Made by a program: the position numbers and the translations under genes
Shown here: in pieces, positions 7,409-17,400 of the stretch
How the letters are laid out: every line of letters begins with the position of its first letter
How positions within the stretch are numbered: the stretch's first letter is position 1
Source: Bernardetia sp.
GTDB taxonomy: Bacteria; Bacteroidota; Bacteroidia; Cytophagales; Bernardetiaceae
Assembly: GCA_020630575.1 (NCBI GenBank)
Contig: JAHDBD010000002.1
Span: 186,001-250,000, forward strand
Length of the DNA stretch: 64,000 bases
Reading direction: 5' to 3'
Notes under the pieces: model-generated
Seen by the model: only the letters and a program-made list of their open reading frames with translations
Told to the model about the DNA's origin: nothing
Database searches by the model: none

Positions 7409-8932
7409 ATGATTGCACACGCACCTAAACATATACTTTCTCTATTTTTTTTCTGGCTAATTTTTATAACAATTAATTTTGAAATAAAAGCACAAGATGA
7501 AACAGAGAAAACAACAATAAGTAATAATAAAGAAAGTAAAAAAATAAATTCTTCAAAAAAACAAACTAAAAAATCGCCTGATGAATCAGCAACCTATTTT
7601 TCTAGTGATAGTGTAACTATTTCTCATATTCATTTAGAATGTCACAAGAAGACCAAAGACAGAATTATTTTCAGAGAACTTGCCATATATGAAGGTTATA
7701 AAATTCATAGAAAAGACATAGAAGAGATTTTAGAGCAAGAATCTAATAAAATTTTTAATACTCGTCTTTTTGTTACAGTAGATATTTTTTATGAAGAATT
7801 TAGAAAAGGAGAATTAGATGTTATAATCAGTCTTACTGAACAATGGTATATTTATCCCATTCCACTTATCGAACTTGCAGACCGAAATTTTAATGTTTGG
7901 TGGAATCAACAAGGTAGGGATTTGAGACGTTTAGAGTATGGAATCAGAGTAAAACATAATAATTTTAGAGGAAGAAATGAAAATCTATCTCTTCTCCTGC
8001 AAACAGGTTTTACCAACAAATATGATCTTCGTTATTCTATTCCTTATATCAATAAAGCACAAACTTTAGGATTAAATATTTCGATAGGTTATGCTGAAAA
8101 CACAAATTTAGGGTATATCACAGACCGTGATACAGTTCGTTTTATAGAAACTCCTGATAGAGAAATACTTAGTTCTAGATTTTATAGTGGTCTTTCTCTT
8201 ACAGCTCGCAGTCGCTTTTATGACCGTCATACTTTCTTTGTAGGATACAGAAACCAAAATATTGCTGATACAGTAGCACAATTGAATGCAAACTTTTTTG
8301 GAGAAGGAAAAACAAATCAGCGTTATGTAGAATTAGAATATAATTTTTTTAGAGATTTGAGAGATAGGGCTAATTATCCATTAAAAGGCTATTATTTTTT
8401 ATTTGCTGTTCAGCAGCAAGGTTTGGGAATCGAAAAAAATGACTTTAGTTTATTTATGGCTCGCACTGAATTTGCTAAATTTGTTCCTCTTTCCAAAAAA
8501 TTCTTCTTTCATTCTTCTGCCAGTATGAAACTGACTTTTGCTCAAAATACACCTTATACAAACCTGCGTGGAATTGGGTATGGACGTGATGTAATTCGTG
8601 GCTTTGAATATAATGTAGTGGAAAGCGAACAGCATTTTATTTTGAAAAACACATTACGATTTAAGCTATTTGAAAATACATTTCGATTTAATAAAATGCC
8701 TTCTCAATTTTCAAAAGTACCTGTTGCTATTTATCCAAAAATTTATTTTGATACAGGATATGCACAGCTTTTAAATCCTTACCAGTCAAATTCACTTCCT
8801 AATCAATGGATGTACGGAACAGGTGCAGGAATTGATATAGTACTTTATTTTAATATGGTTTTGAGAGCAGAATATTCATTGACAAATACAGGAGTTGCTG
8901 GACTTCGTTTGGGGTGGAAAGCTGATTTTTAG
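7409..8932 (+). CDS. Omp85-superfamily outer-membrane protein (BamA/TamA-like)
   Basis: 507 residues. A signal peptide ends near residue 29 (EIKAQ) and is followed by a Lys/Ser-rich linker. One POTRA-like domain lies at about residues 65-140 (ITHIHLE...KTKDRIIFRELAIYEG), and a beta barrel with alternating aromatic strands fills residues 150-507. The protein ends VAGLRLGWKADF, with the terminal Phe expected of outer-membrane barrels. Real BamA carries five POTRA domains and is about 800 residues, so this is not the main BamA. Short single-POTRA relatives are common in this phylum and are thought to insert or secrete other proteins. A TAnnTTTG box (TAAATTTG) at 7324-7331 may be its promoter, but no well-spaced -33 element is seen. 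Confidence 0.75.
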   Translation: MIAHAPKHILSLFFFWLIFITINFEIKAQDETEKTTISNNKESKKINSSKKQTKKSPDESATYFSSDSVTISHIHLECHKKTKDRIIFRELAIYEGYKIHRKDIEEILEQESNKIFNTRLFVTVDIFYEEFRKGELDVIISLTEQWYIYPIPLIELADRNFNVWWNQQGRDLRRLEYGIRVKHNNFRGRNENLSLLLQTGFTNKYDLRYSIPYINKAQTLGLNISIGYAENTNLGYITDRDTVRFIETPDREILSSRFYSGLSLTARSRFYDRHTFFVGYRNQNIADTVAQLNANFFGEGKTNQRYVELEYNFFRDLRDRANYPLKGYYFLFAVQQQGLGIEKNDFSLFMARTEFAKFVPLSKKFFFHSSASMKLTFAQNTPYTNLRGIGYGRDVIRGFEYNVVESEQHFILKNTLRFKLFENTFRFNKMPSQFSKVPVAIYPKIYFDTGYAQLLNPYQSNSLPNQWMYGTGAGIDIVLYFNMVLRAEYSLTNTGVAGLRLGWKADF

Positions 8933-9085
8933 AACTTAACCTTTTTTACCAATCTTTATCCTTCTAAAATTCTGTTTTTTCATTAAAAATGAATAGTTTT
9001 ATTGACTAGGAAATATTCTATCTTTTTCTGTACTTATGATTTATTGTATTTATTAATAATTAATCACTACTAACTAATCACTACT

Positions 9086-10354
9086 TTGTTTGACTTAGAT
9101 AAATGGCAAGAAATATTTTTTACCATAAAACAGAACAAACTGCGTACTTTTCTGACAGCATTTGGTGTTTTTTGGGGAATTTTTATGCTCGTTTTTATGC
9201 TTGGTGCAGGAAGTGGACTTGAAAACGGAGTAAAGCAAGAGTTTACTGGCTTTGCTTCCAATGCACTTTTTGTGTGGTCAAGAAAAACTACCATTCCTTA
9301 TAATGGCTTACAGGCAGGCAGGCGTTTTCAATATACACTTGCTAATGTAGAAGCACTCAAAAAGAAAGTCAAAGAAATTGAAGTGGTTGCACCTAGAATA
9401 GAAGTAGGAACTGTTCCGATGAGCTATGGAACAAAATATGCGTCCTATTCTATGCGTGGAGAAACACCAGAACTTACTCAAATAAATGCAAAAATTATTT
9501 TGGCAGGACGTTTCTTAAATCAAATTGATATTGACCAAAAAAGAAAAGTAGCCATTTTAGGTCAATCTGTTGCTAAAGAACTTTTTGGAACAGAAACAGT
9601 AGAAAAAAATCCAGAAAAAATTGTAGGAAAATATTTTAAGGCTAGAAATGTATTTTTTCAGATTGTAGGAGTTTGTAGAGAAGTGAGAAGTGGAAATAAT
9701 GCACAAGAAGAAGAAGAGGCTGTTTTTATTCCTGTCACTACAGCACAACAAATTTTTAATATGTCAGACAAGATAGATTGGTTTGTCTGTACAATAGATC
9801 CAAAAGCTGATGCCACTGAAATAGAAAAAGAAGTAAAACTAACTTTAGGAAAATATCATTCTGTTTCTCCTGAAGATTTTTCTGCGATTGGTTCGTGGAA
9901 CACAAGCAAAGAGTTTCAAAAATTTGATACTATTTTTATTGCTATTCGTGGTTTTATTTGGTTTGTAGGAGTTTTTACGCTTTTAGCTGGAATTATTGGA
10001 GTAGGTAATATTATGATAATTACGGTAAAAGAACGCACTCGTGAAATTGGTGTTAGAAAAGCTCTAGGGGCTACACCAAGTTCTATTATTTCACTTATCT
10101 TACAAGAAGCTATTTTTCTGACAGCTCTTCCAGGGTATATAGGTTTGGTTACTGGTACGGCTGTTGTTTTTGGAGTAAATACACTTTTAAAGACAATGAA
10201 AGCTGAAAATCAGTTTTTTGCTAACCCTTTAATTGAATGGAAAGTAGCTGTTGGTGCGCTTATTTTGCTTGTCATTTCTGGAATAATTGCTGGACTTATT
10301 CCTGCAATTTTGGCAGCGAGAGTAAACCCAATTGAAGCTCTTAGAGATGAGTAA
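9086..10354 (+). CDS. MacB/FtsX-type ABC transporter permease
   Basis: 422 residues. A cytoplasmic start (MFDLDKWQEIFFTIKQNKLR) is followed by TM1 (about 20-45), a large periplasmic core domain (about 50-275) and the FtsX domain. The FtsX domain holds three membrane helices, and the first contains GIIGVGNIMIITVKERTREIGVRKALGA, a standard MacB/LolC-type signature. The start codon is TTG; no ATG fits the conserved N-terminus. Members of this family work with a cytoplasmic ATPase to move peptides, lipoproteins or toxins across the envelope by a mechanical stroke. No ATPase gene is adjacent, so the partner must be elsewhere. The gene is closed by a hairpin at 10361-10407. Confidence 0.88.
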   Translation: MFDLDKWQEIFFTIKQNKLRTFLTAFGVFWGIFMLVFMLGAGSGLENGVKQEFTGFASNALFVWSRKTTIPYNGLQAGRRFQYTLANVEALKKKVKEIEVVAPRIEVGTVPMSYGTKYASYSMRGETPELTQINAKIILAGRFLNQIDIDQKRKVAILGQSVAKELFGTETVEKNPEKIVGKYFKARNVFFQIVGVCREVRSGNNAQEEEEAVFIPVTTAQQIFNMSDKIDWFVCTIDPKADATEIEKEVKLTLGKYHSVSPEDFSAIGSWNTSKEFQKFDTIFIAIRGFIWFVGVFTLLAGIIGVGNIMIITVKERTREIGVRKALGATPSSIISLILQEAIFLTALPGYIGLVTGTAVVFGVNTLLKTMKAENQFFANPLIEWKVAVGALILLVISGIIAGLIPAILAARVNPIEALRDE

Positions 10355-10360
10355 ATTAGT

Positions 10361-10407
10361 ATTAAACCGTCGTTGAGGCTCAAATGAAGCCATCAACGAG
10401 GATTTAA
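10361..10407. terminator. Bidirectional hairpin between permease and obg genes
   Basis: An imperfect inverted repeat: left arm 10361-10380 (ATTAAACCGTCGTTGAGGCT) and right arm 10388-10407, with a 7-base loop CAAATGA. It lies between the converging stop codons at 10354 and 10417. The GTCGTTGAGG core resembles other intergenic palindromes of this window. Confidence 0.65.
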
Positions 10408-10416
10408 TTTAATAAA

Positions 10417-11409
10417 TTACTTATGCAAATTCTCCCAAATTTTATCTTTCAAGACATCTAAATTTGTTTGAGCAACTGCTGAGATAAAAATATGCTCAAT
10501 TTCTTTTGGCAAATCAGGTTCTAATAGTGTTCTAAGTTCGTCATCTATCAAATCCATTTTTGAAATAGCTAAAAGACGTTTTTTGTCTAATAATTCTGGG
10601 TTGTATTTTTCAAGTTCTCCAACCAAAATATCATATTCTGCTTGGATATTTTTTGTATCTGCCGAAATGACAAACAAAAGCATCGAATTTCTTTCAATAT
10701 GTCTTAAAAAACGAACTCCTAAGCCTTTTCCTTCTGCTGCACCTTCAATAATTCCTGGTATGTCAGCCATCACAAACGAACGATGATCACGATAAGGAAC
10801 AACTCCCAAATTAGGAACAAGCGTAGTAAAAGCATAATTTGCAATCTTTGGTTTGGCTGCCGAAACAACGGAAAGTAAAGTCGATTTCCCTGCATTTGGA
10901 AAACCTACCAATCCAACATCTGCCAAAACTTTTAGTTCTAGTGTAAACCAATCTTCAACACATGGCTCACCTGGCTGAGCGTATTCAGGAGCTTGATTGA
11001 CAGAAGTACGAAAGTGAAAATTACCTAATCCTCCTCGTCCTCCGTTTACTAAAATCACTTCTTGTCCGTCTTCCAATACTTCGGCTACTTTTTCACCTGT
11101 TTCGGAGTTTTTTACAACTGTTCCCAACGGAACTTCCAAAATAGTATCTTCGCCTTGTTTGCCCGAACTTTTTTGTCCACTTCCATTTCCTCCATCTTCT
11201 GCAAAGATGTGTTTTTGGTAACGCAAATGTATAAGTGTCCAAAGTTGGGAATTGGCACGAATGATAATATGACCACCTCGCCCACCATCGCCACCATCAG
11301 GACCACCCAAAGGAACGTGTTTTTCTTTGCGAAAATGTCTAGAACCTGCTCCACCCTTACCAGAGCGAAGAAATAATTTAACGTAATCTATGAAGTTAGG
11401 AGAATCCAA
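10417..11409 (-). CDS. obg: GTPase Obg/CgtA
   Basis: 330 residues. The glycine-rich Obg fold spans about 1-158 ([30 protein letters not shown]). The G domain follows with the P-loop GFPNAGKST at 169-177, switch DIPGIIEGA, and the base-specificity motif in the form SKMD. Obg binds the large ribosomal subunit and acts in its late assembly and in stress control. There is no C-terminal OCT domain, as is usual in this phylum. The start codon is TTG at 11409: an in-frame stop lies only four codons upstream, with a purine-rich stretch between, so no other start is possible. It stands alone, convergent with the MacB-type permease. Confidence 0.97.
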   Translation of the reverse strand: MDSPNFIDYVKLFLRSGKGGAGSRHFRKEKHVPLGGPDGGDGGRGGHIIIRANSQLWTLIHLRYQKHIFAEDGGNGSGQKSSGKQGEDTILEVPLGTVVKNSETGEKVAEVLEDGQEVILVNGGRGGLGNFHFRTSVNQAPEYAQPGEPCVEDWFTLELKVLADVGLVGFPNAGKSTLLSVVSAAKPKIANYAFTTLVPNLGVVPYRDHRSFVMADIPGIIEGAAEGKGLGVRFLRHIERNSMLLFVISADTKNIQAEYDILVGELEKYNPELLDKKRLLAISKMDLIDDELRTLLEPDLPKEIEHIFISAVAQTNLDVLKDKIWENLHK

Positions 11410-11419
11410 ATCTTTTTTT

Positions 11420-11470
11420 CAGTTATCAGTTAATAACAATTACGAATTACGAATTAAAAATTACGAATTA
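11420..11470. repeat. Short intergenic direct repeats (TTACGAATTA family)
   Basis: After CAGTTATCAGTTA, the unit ATTACGAATTA or close variants is repeated about three times to 11470. Matching short pieces occur at 58298-58345 (ATTATGAATTAAAAATTACGAATT, then TTATCAGTTAG). The rest of the 222-base gap upstream of obg shows nothing coding. Confidence 0.55.
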
Positions 11471-11631
11471 ATATACTCATGATAATACTATTCTTTTTTT
11501 TAATTACTAGTACATTAGATAATTGTAATAATTTTTTGAGCAAATTGAATAATTGATAAATTAATCAACTATCTATTAATCTACAAAGGTAGGAATTTTT
11601 GAGTAAGTAATTAGATTAAAATTTTCAGAAA

Positions 11632-12294
11632 TTAAACTAACTGATTTTTAAAAGCAAATTTTATCAGTCCAACTACATTTTTCACATTGATTTTTTGTAA
11701 AATATTTTTTCGGTGTGTTTCTACAGTTCTTGTACTAATAAAAAGGGTTTCAGCTATTTCTGCACTTGAATATTCTTTACAGATAAGCTGTACAATTTCA
11801 GTTTCTCGTTTAGTGAGCGAATTTGCAGGAGTTTCTTGATTTTGTTCTTTTTTCTTTTGCATAATGACCTCCAAAACTTCTGGACTATAATGCGAACTTC
11901 CTTCTGCTACTTTTTTGATGGCTTTTATAAGTTCTTTCCTACCAATATTCTTTAAAATATAACCTTCTGCTTCTACTGTCAAAATCTGTTCTATTAAAGC
12001 TCTTTCGTCGTGCATTGTCAAAACCAAGACCTTCAAATCTGGAAAACGAAGTTTGGCTAATCGTGTCAGTTCTACACCATCCATTTGAGGCATACTAATA
12101 TCAGTCAACAAAACATCAATTGGGGTATTATTTTCTGCTTGTTTTTGTAAAATTTCTAAAGCTGTTTTTCCATTTGTTGCCTCAGCAATAATTTCAATCT
12201 CAGGTTCTCTTTTTAATAGCGAACGAATTCCATCCAAAAGCATTTGGTGGTCATCAGTAAGGAGTAATTTTATGGTTTGTTTTTCTTCCTGCAT
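11632..12294 (-). CDS. NarL/FixJ-family response regulator
   Basis: 220 residues. The receiver domain (about 8-125) has the acidic pair Asp14-Asp15, the phospho-acceptor Asp65 (LLTDISMP), Thr93 and Lys115. The C-terminal LuxR-type helix-turn-helix (about 155-220) has the signature LTKRETEIVQLICKEYSSAEIAETLFIS and RTVETHRKNILQKI. It is a DNA-binding regulator switched on by phosphorylation. It lies 77 bases downstream of the TPR histidine kinase on the same strand, so the two form a two-component pair and likely one operon. Target genes are not evident. Confidence 0.95.
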   Translation of the reverse strand: MQEEKQTIKLLLTDDHQMLLDGIRSLLKREPEIEIIAEATNGKTALEILQKQAENNTPIDVLLTDISMPQMDGVELTRLAKLRFPDLKVLVLTMHDERALIEQILTVEAEGYILKNIGRKELIKAIKKVAEGSSHYSPEVLEVIMQKKKEQNQETPANSLTKRETEIVQLICKEYSSAEIAETLFISTRTVETHRKNILQKINVKNVVGLIKFAFKNQLV

Positions 12295-12371
12295 TTTTTT
12301 TGTGCCAATTAAATAAAACGAATATTCAAGTATTCACTACATTTTCTCACGCTAAATTGTAAAGTACATTT

Positions 12372-14270
12372 TTATTTATAAGGGAAAGTTATGTGTATAA
12401 CCATTCCATTTTTACTCAAAATATCAATTTTTCCTTTTGCCATAGCCACTCTTGAATAAATATTCTTCCATCCCAATCCCTTACTTTCTGTAATCTGAGT
12501 GATTTCAAATCCTTTTCCATTGTCTTTCAAAAGTAATAAAATTTCAGGATTTGCATCTTCTATTTTTTGATTTAATGTAATTTCAAACTGATTAGCTTCT
12601 GCGTGTTTGAGTGAATTTCCGATTACTTCTTGTACAATTCTGAAAATAGAAACCTCTAAAGAAGAATTTAAACGCTCCTGCAATGATTCTTGATTTATGA
12701 GATTTGTTGAAAAACTGATTTTCATTTTATTGTTTTCTACCTCATTTATATTTTGTATTAAGTCTTTAATAGCTGAAACTAATCCCCGTTCAATGAGTGC
12801 GTAAGGCATCATTTGATGAGAGACATTACGAATTTCTTTACAAGCTAAATCCAATGTTTGCACCGATTTTTCAAATGTCTCTTTATCTTCTTGTCTTTCT
12901 TCTTCATTTGTACCCAGTTCAATCAAAGGCTCTAAAGAAGAAACCTGCATTCTAGCCACTGCCAAAAGTTGTCCTAAACCGTCATGCAAATCAGCTGCAA
13001 TACGTTTACGTTCTTGTTCTTGAGCTTCTACAAGTGCTGCAAAATAAAAATTATCTTTTTCAGCGAGTTGTATTTTTTGTTTGTATTGATTTCTCTTCTG
13101 ATTTGAAATAATTCCTATTATTGATAAAATTAGTATAAAAATAAAACTTCCAATCTGTATTCTTTCTCTATTTTTTGCTTGTGAGAGTTCTAGGCTTTTA
13201 ATTTGATTTTCTTGGTTGAGTGTAATTATTTCCTGTTCTTTTTTCTCTGTTTCATATTTTTCTCGTAGTCGTGCTATTTCTTTTTGATTAGATTCATTTA
13301 AGATACTATCTTGTAAATTCTGTCTTTTTGTTCGATACTGATATGCTTCTTCAAACTGACTTTGCTTTTCATAATAATTTGCTAACGAATTATAGGTATT
13401 GCTAATAAGTGGTTTTGCATTAATCTCAGAAGCTATTTCTAAAGCTGTTTCTAAATATGGTTTTGCTTTCTTAAACTCTTTTTTCTCAATATAAACTCCA
13501 CCAATATTCAGACTAGAAAGAACAATTCCACCTTTATTTTTTTGTTTTTTATAAATTTCTAAAGTCATTTTGGAATAATACAGTGAGCTGTCATAATTTT
13601 GACGTAATGCGTGCCATTCCCCTAAATTACCAAAAGCAGTAGCAAAAACACTTGAATCTTGTATAATTTTTCCTTTTTCAAGGGCAGCAAAATAATACGG
13701 TTTTGCTTCTTCATATTCCTTTAATTCTTGATGAACTACACCTATATTATTCAGAATCATTCCCGAACCTTTGTGCATTTTTATTTCCTCACAAATTTCT
13801 AAAGCATCCTTATAATAAGGCAATGCACGTTCAAAATTTCCTGTATTCTTGTATAAAAGTCCTATATCATTATTCAGACTTGCTAAACTTACTTTATTAT
13901 CAGTCTTTTTTTGTAGAGGCAAAGCCAACAAAAACACATGTAACGCCTCTTGATAATCTCCTTCATGCTTCAAAAACATTCCTAACAAATTCAAGGACGG
14001 GGCAAGAATATACGATTGTTTAGGAGTAGCTTCTAAGATAGCTTCTTTTACATATTTTTTTGCTTTCTGAGGCTCAGAATATCTGTAAGCATACGCCAAA
14101 TTATATAGGGTGTGTGCCTTCGCAGTATCTGTTTGGGTAGGCAATATATGTTTTAAACTATCTATTCGTTTTTGTATGTTTTGTTCATTTTTTTGAGCAA
14201 AGCAAAAGGTATTGACTAAAAATAAAGTGAATAACGAAATTGAAAAAAAAATAATTCTAGTATGCCTCAT
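12372..14270 (-). CDS. TPR-containing sensor histidine kinase (HisKA_3 type)
   Basis: 632 residues. A signal peptide ends near FCFAQ (about residue 25). Six or more tetratricopeptide repeats fill about 45-330 (e.g. ALPYYKDALEICEEI, AKPYYFAALEKGKII). A coiled coil precedes one membrane helix at about 372-391. The HisKA_3 dimerisation domain carries the phospho-acceptor His in ADLHDGLGQ (about 425), and the HATPase domain has VIGNSLKHAEA and DNGKGFEI. The sensor part is therefore periplasmic, and phosphate passes to the NarL-type regulator encoded just downstream. The architecture is common in Bacteroidota; the signal is unknown. A tail GLGWKNIYSRVAMAKG completes the ATP lid region. Confidence 0.93.
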   Translation of the reverse strand: MRHTRIIFFSISLFTLFLVNTFCFAQKNEQNIQKRIDSLKHILPTQTDTAKAHTLYNLAYAYRYSEPQKAKKYVKEAILEATPKQSYILAPSLNLLGMFLKHEGDYQEALHVFLLALPLQKKTDNKVSLASLNNDIGLLYKNTGNFERALPYYKDALEICEEIKMHKGSGMILNNIGVVHQELKEYEEAKPYYFAALEKGKIIQDSSVFATAFGNLGEWHALRQNYDSSLYYSKMTLEIYKKQKNKGGIVLSSLNIGGVYIEKKEFKKAKPYLETALEIASEINAKPLISNTYNSLANYYEKQSQFEEAYQYRTKRQNLQDSILNESNQKEIARLREKYETEKKEQEIITLNQENQIKSLELSQAKNRERIQIGSFIFILILSIIGIISNQKRNQYKQKIQLAEKDNFYFAALVEAQEQERKRIAADLHDGLGQLLAVARMQVSSLEPLIELGTNEEERQEDKETFEKSVQTLDLACKEIRNVSHQMMPYALIERGLVSAIKDLIQNINEVENNKMKISFSTNLINQESLQERLNSSLEVSIFRIVQEVIGNSLKHAEANQFEITLNQKIEDANPEILLLLKDNGKGFEITQITESKGLGWKNIYSRVAMAKGKIDILSKNGMVIHITFPYK

Positions 14271-14486
14271 AAGATAAATGGATTAATGAATTAAGACTTA
14301 ATTCCAAATCTAATATAATTATTTTTTTAATTAATTTATGAATTTATAGATATATAATTAATATACTTAACTGTATTAATCAACAATTAGATTGTATTTC
14401 TCAAATAGATTAGTTATTTTTAGTCTTAGAGAGTTTCCCTTATTCTCTTTCTCTTAATTTTTATTCAGATATTTTATTTTTTTCCC

Positions 14487-17400
14487 TTGAAAAAATTATT
14501 TTCGTCTTTTACTATAAATCACATTAAAAATAATTTTAAGTCAAAACATATTGTTTTTTCTTATTTGTTTTTTCTATGCTTTTTAATTTATATTCCTTCA
14601 AAGGCACAAGTAGGGAAACCATTTATCCATAACTATAGTTCAAAAGTATACAAAGCACATGTTCAGAACTGGAGCTTGACACAAGATAGTCGTGGTGTAA
14701 TATATATAGGAAATGGCGATGGTGTTTTAGAGTTTGATGGAAATAATTGGCGAATAATTCCTATTACTAAGGGTAAAGGAACTTCTTTTTCCATGTTTTA
14801 TCCCAACTTTGCTGAAGAACAGAAAAATAAAGTATATGTTGGCTCAACAAATGAATTTGGCTATCTGTCTCCTAATCAAAAAGGATATTTAGAATATCAA
14901 TCTTTGAGTGATTCATTAGATAGTATTCCTCAGTTTGATAGAATTTTGAAGATTGTTCAGCAAAAAACAGAAACAAACAATGAGCTTATTTTTTATGCTC
15001 TTTCATTACGAAAGTTTTTTGTTTTAGAAGACAATGGAAAAAACATAAAAATAGATACTATTTCTTATAATGCTTATCAAGTTATTTTTGATATAAATCA
15101 ACGAGCTTATTTTTGGGATTTCAATAAAGGAGTTCAAAAACTTGAAAATAAAAAGTTTTCACCTATTTCAGCTAATTCATTTTATCAAAATCATATTATT
15201 GATTTTGTATTAAAAGAAAATGAAAATTCCTATCTTATATATGCTAGAGAATATACTCGTGCAGAAGATAGAAGGATTACAGTTATCAACAGAAAATTAT
15301 ACCGTATTTCTAGCTCTAAGTTTGAGACCAGCGAACCACAAGACATTTCAGAAGAATACCCTGAATTTTTAAGTTTTTTACAAGAAACAAAATATACGTA
15401 TGGAGTTTATAATAAGGTTGTTCGCTTGCCTTCCAATAAAATAGCTGTTTTAGACACACGAAGTGGAATTTATATTTTAGATGAAAAAGGCATTTTACAG
15501 CAAAAAATTGTAGAAGAAACTGGACTTCTGACAAATGCTATTTATGATATGATTGTTACAGACAAAGGAAATTTGTTTGTAGCAATGAATAAAGGAGTAG
15601 CTCATGTAGAAACGGCTTCTCCAATCTCGTTTTGGGATAAAAACTCAGGTTTAGATGGAGTTGTAGAAGCAATACATTATTTTGAGGGTAAAACTTATGT
15701 TGCAACACATCAAGGTTTGTATTATTTAGATGGAGATAAAGCAAAAAGAATAAAAGGAGATACACCATTTGATACTCAGACTTGGGCGTTTACTCGTTTT
15801 ACACCTGTTTCTAAAGATGGTACACCTCAAAAAGAACAGATTTTAGTAAGTGATAATTATGGACTACATCAAATTACAGACTCAACTGCAAAGCGAGTAT
15901 TCATAAATAGAGATAATATTTTTGATTTTTATCAATCTGAAAAAAACCCTAATCGTATTTTCTTACTTACTGGAAATGGTGTAAATGCTATACGATATGA
16001 AAATGGCAAATGGACAAATGAAGGACGAATAAAAGATTTGAATGATGATGTTCGAATGATGGCAGAAGATAAAAATGGTAATCTTTGGTTAGGAACATTT
16101 AGAAATGGAGCGATTAAAATACCTTATTATGAAAATCCTGAAGAAATTACGGCTGATAAAATAAAATATTACAAAGAAGAACAAGGATTTTTATCACTCA
16201 AAAACGTATTAGTTTATCCTTTCAAAGATGAAATTATTTTTGCAACAGAAACAGGATTATATAAATACGATGAAACAACTGATAAAATGATTTCTGCACC
16301 AGAGCTAGAAGGTACAACTCTTACAGATAAAAGCAGAGATATTTTTTCATTTACAGAGGCTTCTAATGGTGATTTGTGGTATGCTGGTCTTCAAAGTGCA
16401 ACAGGTGCAATCGGAATAGCAAAAAAACAAGCTGATGGAAGTTATCAGTTATATGAAACTCCTTTTAAGAAAATACCTGAAATGATGGTTTTGGCTCATT
16501 ATTTAGCTCCTGACGGAACCATGTGGTTTGGAGGTTCAGAGGGAGTTTTTAGATATGACCCAAAAGCAGATACTGATTATTATAAAGCAAGAAATATTTT
16601 GATTCGTAAGGTTCAAATAGGTAAAGATTCTGTTATTTATGGTGGATTTGCACAAAAATATCTTACTAATAAAAATCCTTCCTATCAAGTTATTTCATTA
16701 GATGAAGATTTATCGTATGAATTTAATTCCCTTACTTTTGAATTTGCGTTGCCTGATTTTGGAGAAGGGAAAAACAATTATCGTTATCGTTTGAAGGGAT
16801 TTAATGAGCAATGGAGCGAATGGACAGCTGATAGTAAAGCTATTTATACTAATCTTTTTGAAGGAAAATATACCTTTGAAGTAGAAGGAAAAAATGGATA
16901 TGAACAGGTAAGTAATATTGCTGGTTATTCTTTTGAGATAACCCCTCCTTGGTATCGTATGTGGTGGGCATATATTGTATATAGTATTTTTGCGATTGCT
17001 TTAGTTTGGCTTGTAGTAAAATGGAATACTCGTCGTTTAGAGAAAGAAAAAGCTAATTTAGAATCAATTGTACAACAGCGAACTGCCGAAATTCAGCAAC
17101 AGAAAGAAGAAATAGAACAACAAGCAAATAATGTAATGCTTGCCAATGCTGAAATAAACCAACAAAAAGAAGAGATTGAAGCACAAGCAGAAAGTTTGAG
17201 AGAAGCAAATTTATCTATTACAGAACAAAATGAAGAAATCTATCTTCAAAAAGAGGAAGTAGAAAAATCATACAAAAATATTCAAATACTCTCTGAAATT
17301 GGTCAGAAAATTACTCAAATCTTGAATCAAAAAGATTTGGTAAAAACTGTTTATAGTAATGTAAATGCACTAATGCCTGCCGAGTTTTTTGGTATTGGAC

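Noticed and set aside
11062-11376. Antisense open frames within obg
   Set aside because: They overlap a fully conserved GTPase gene and show no recognisable protein.
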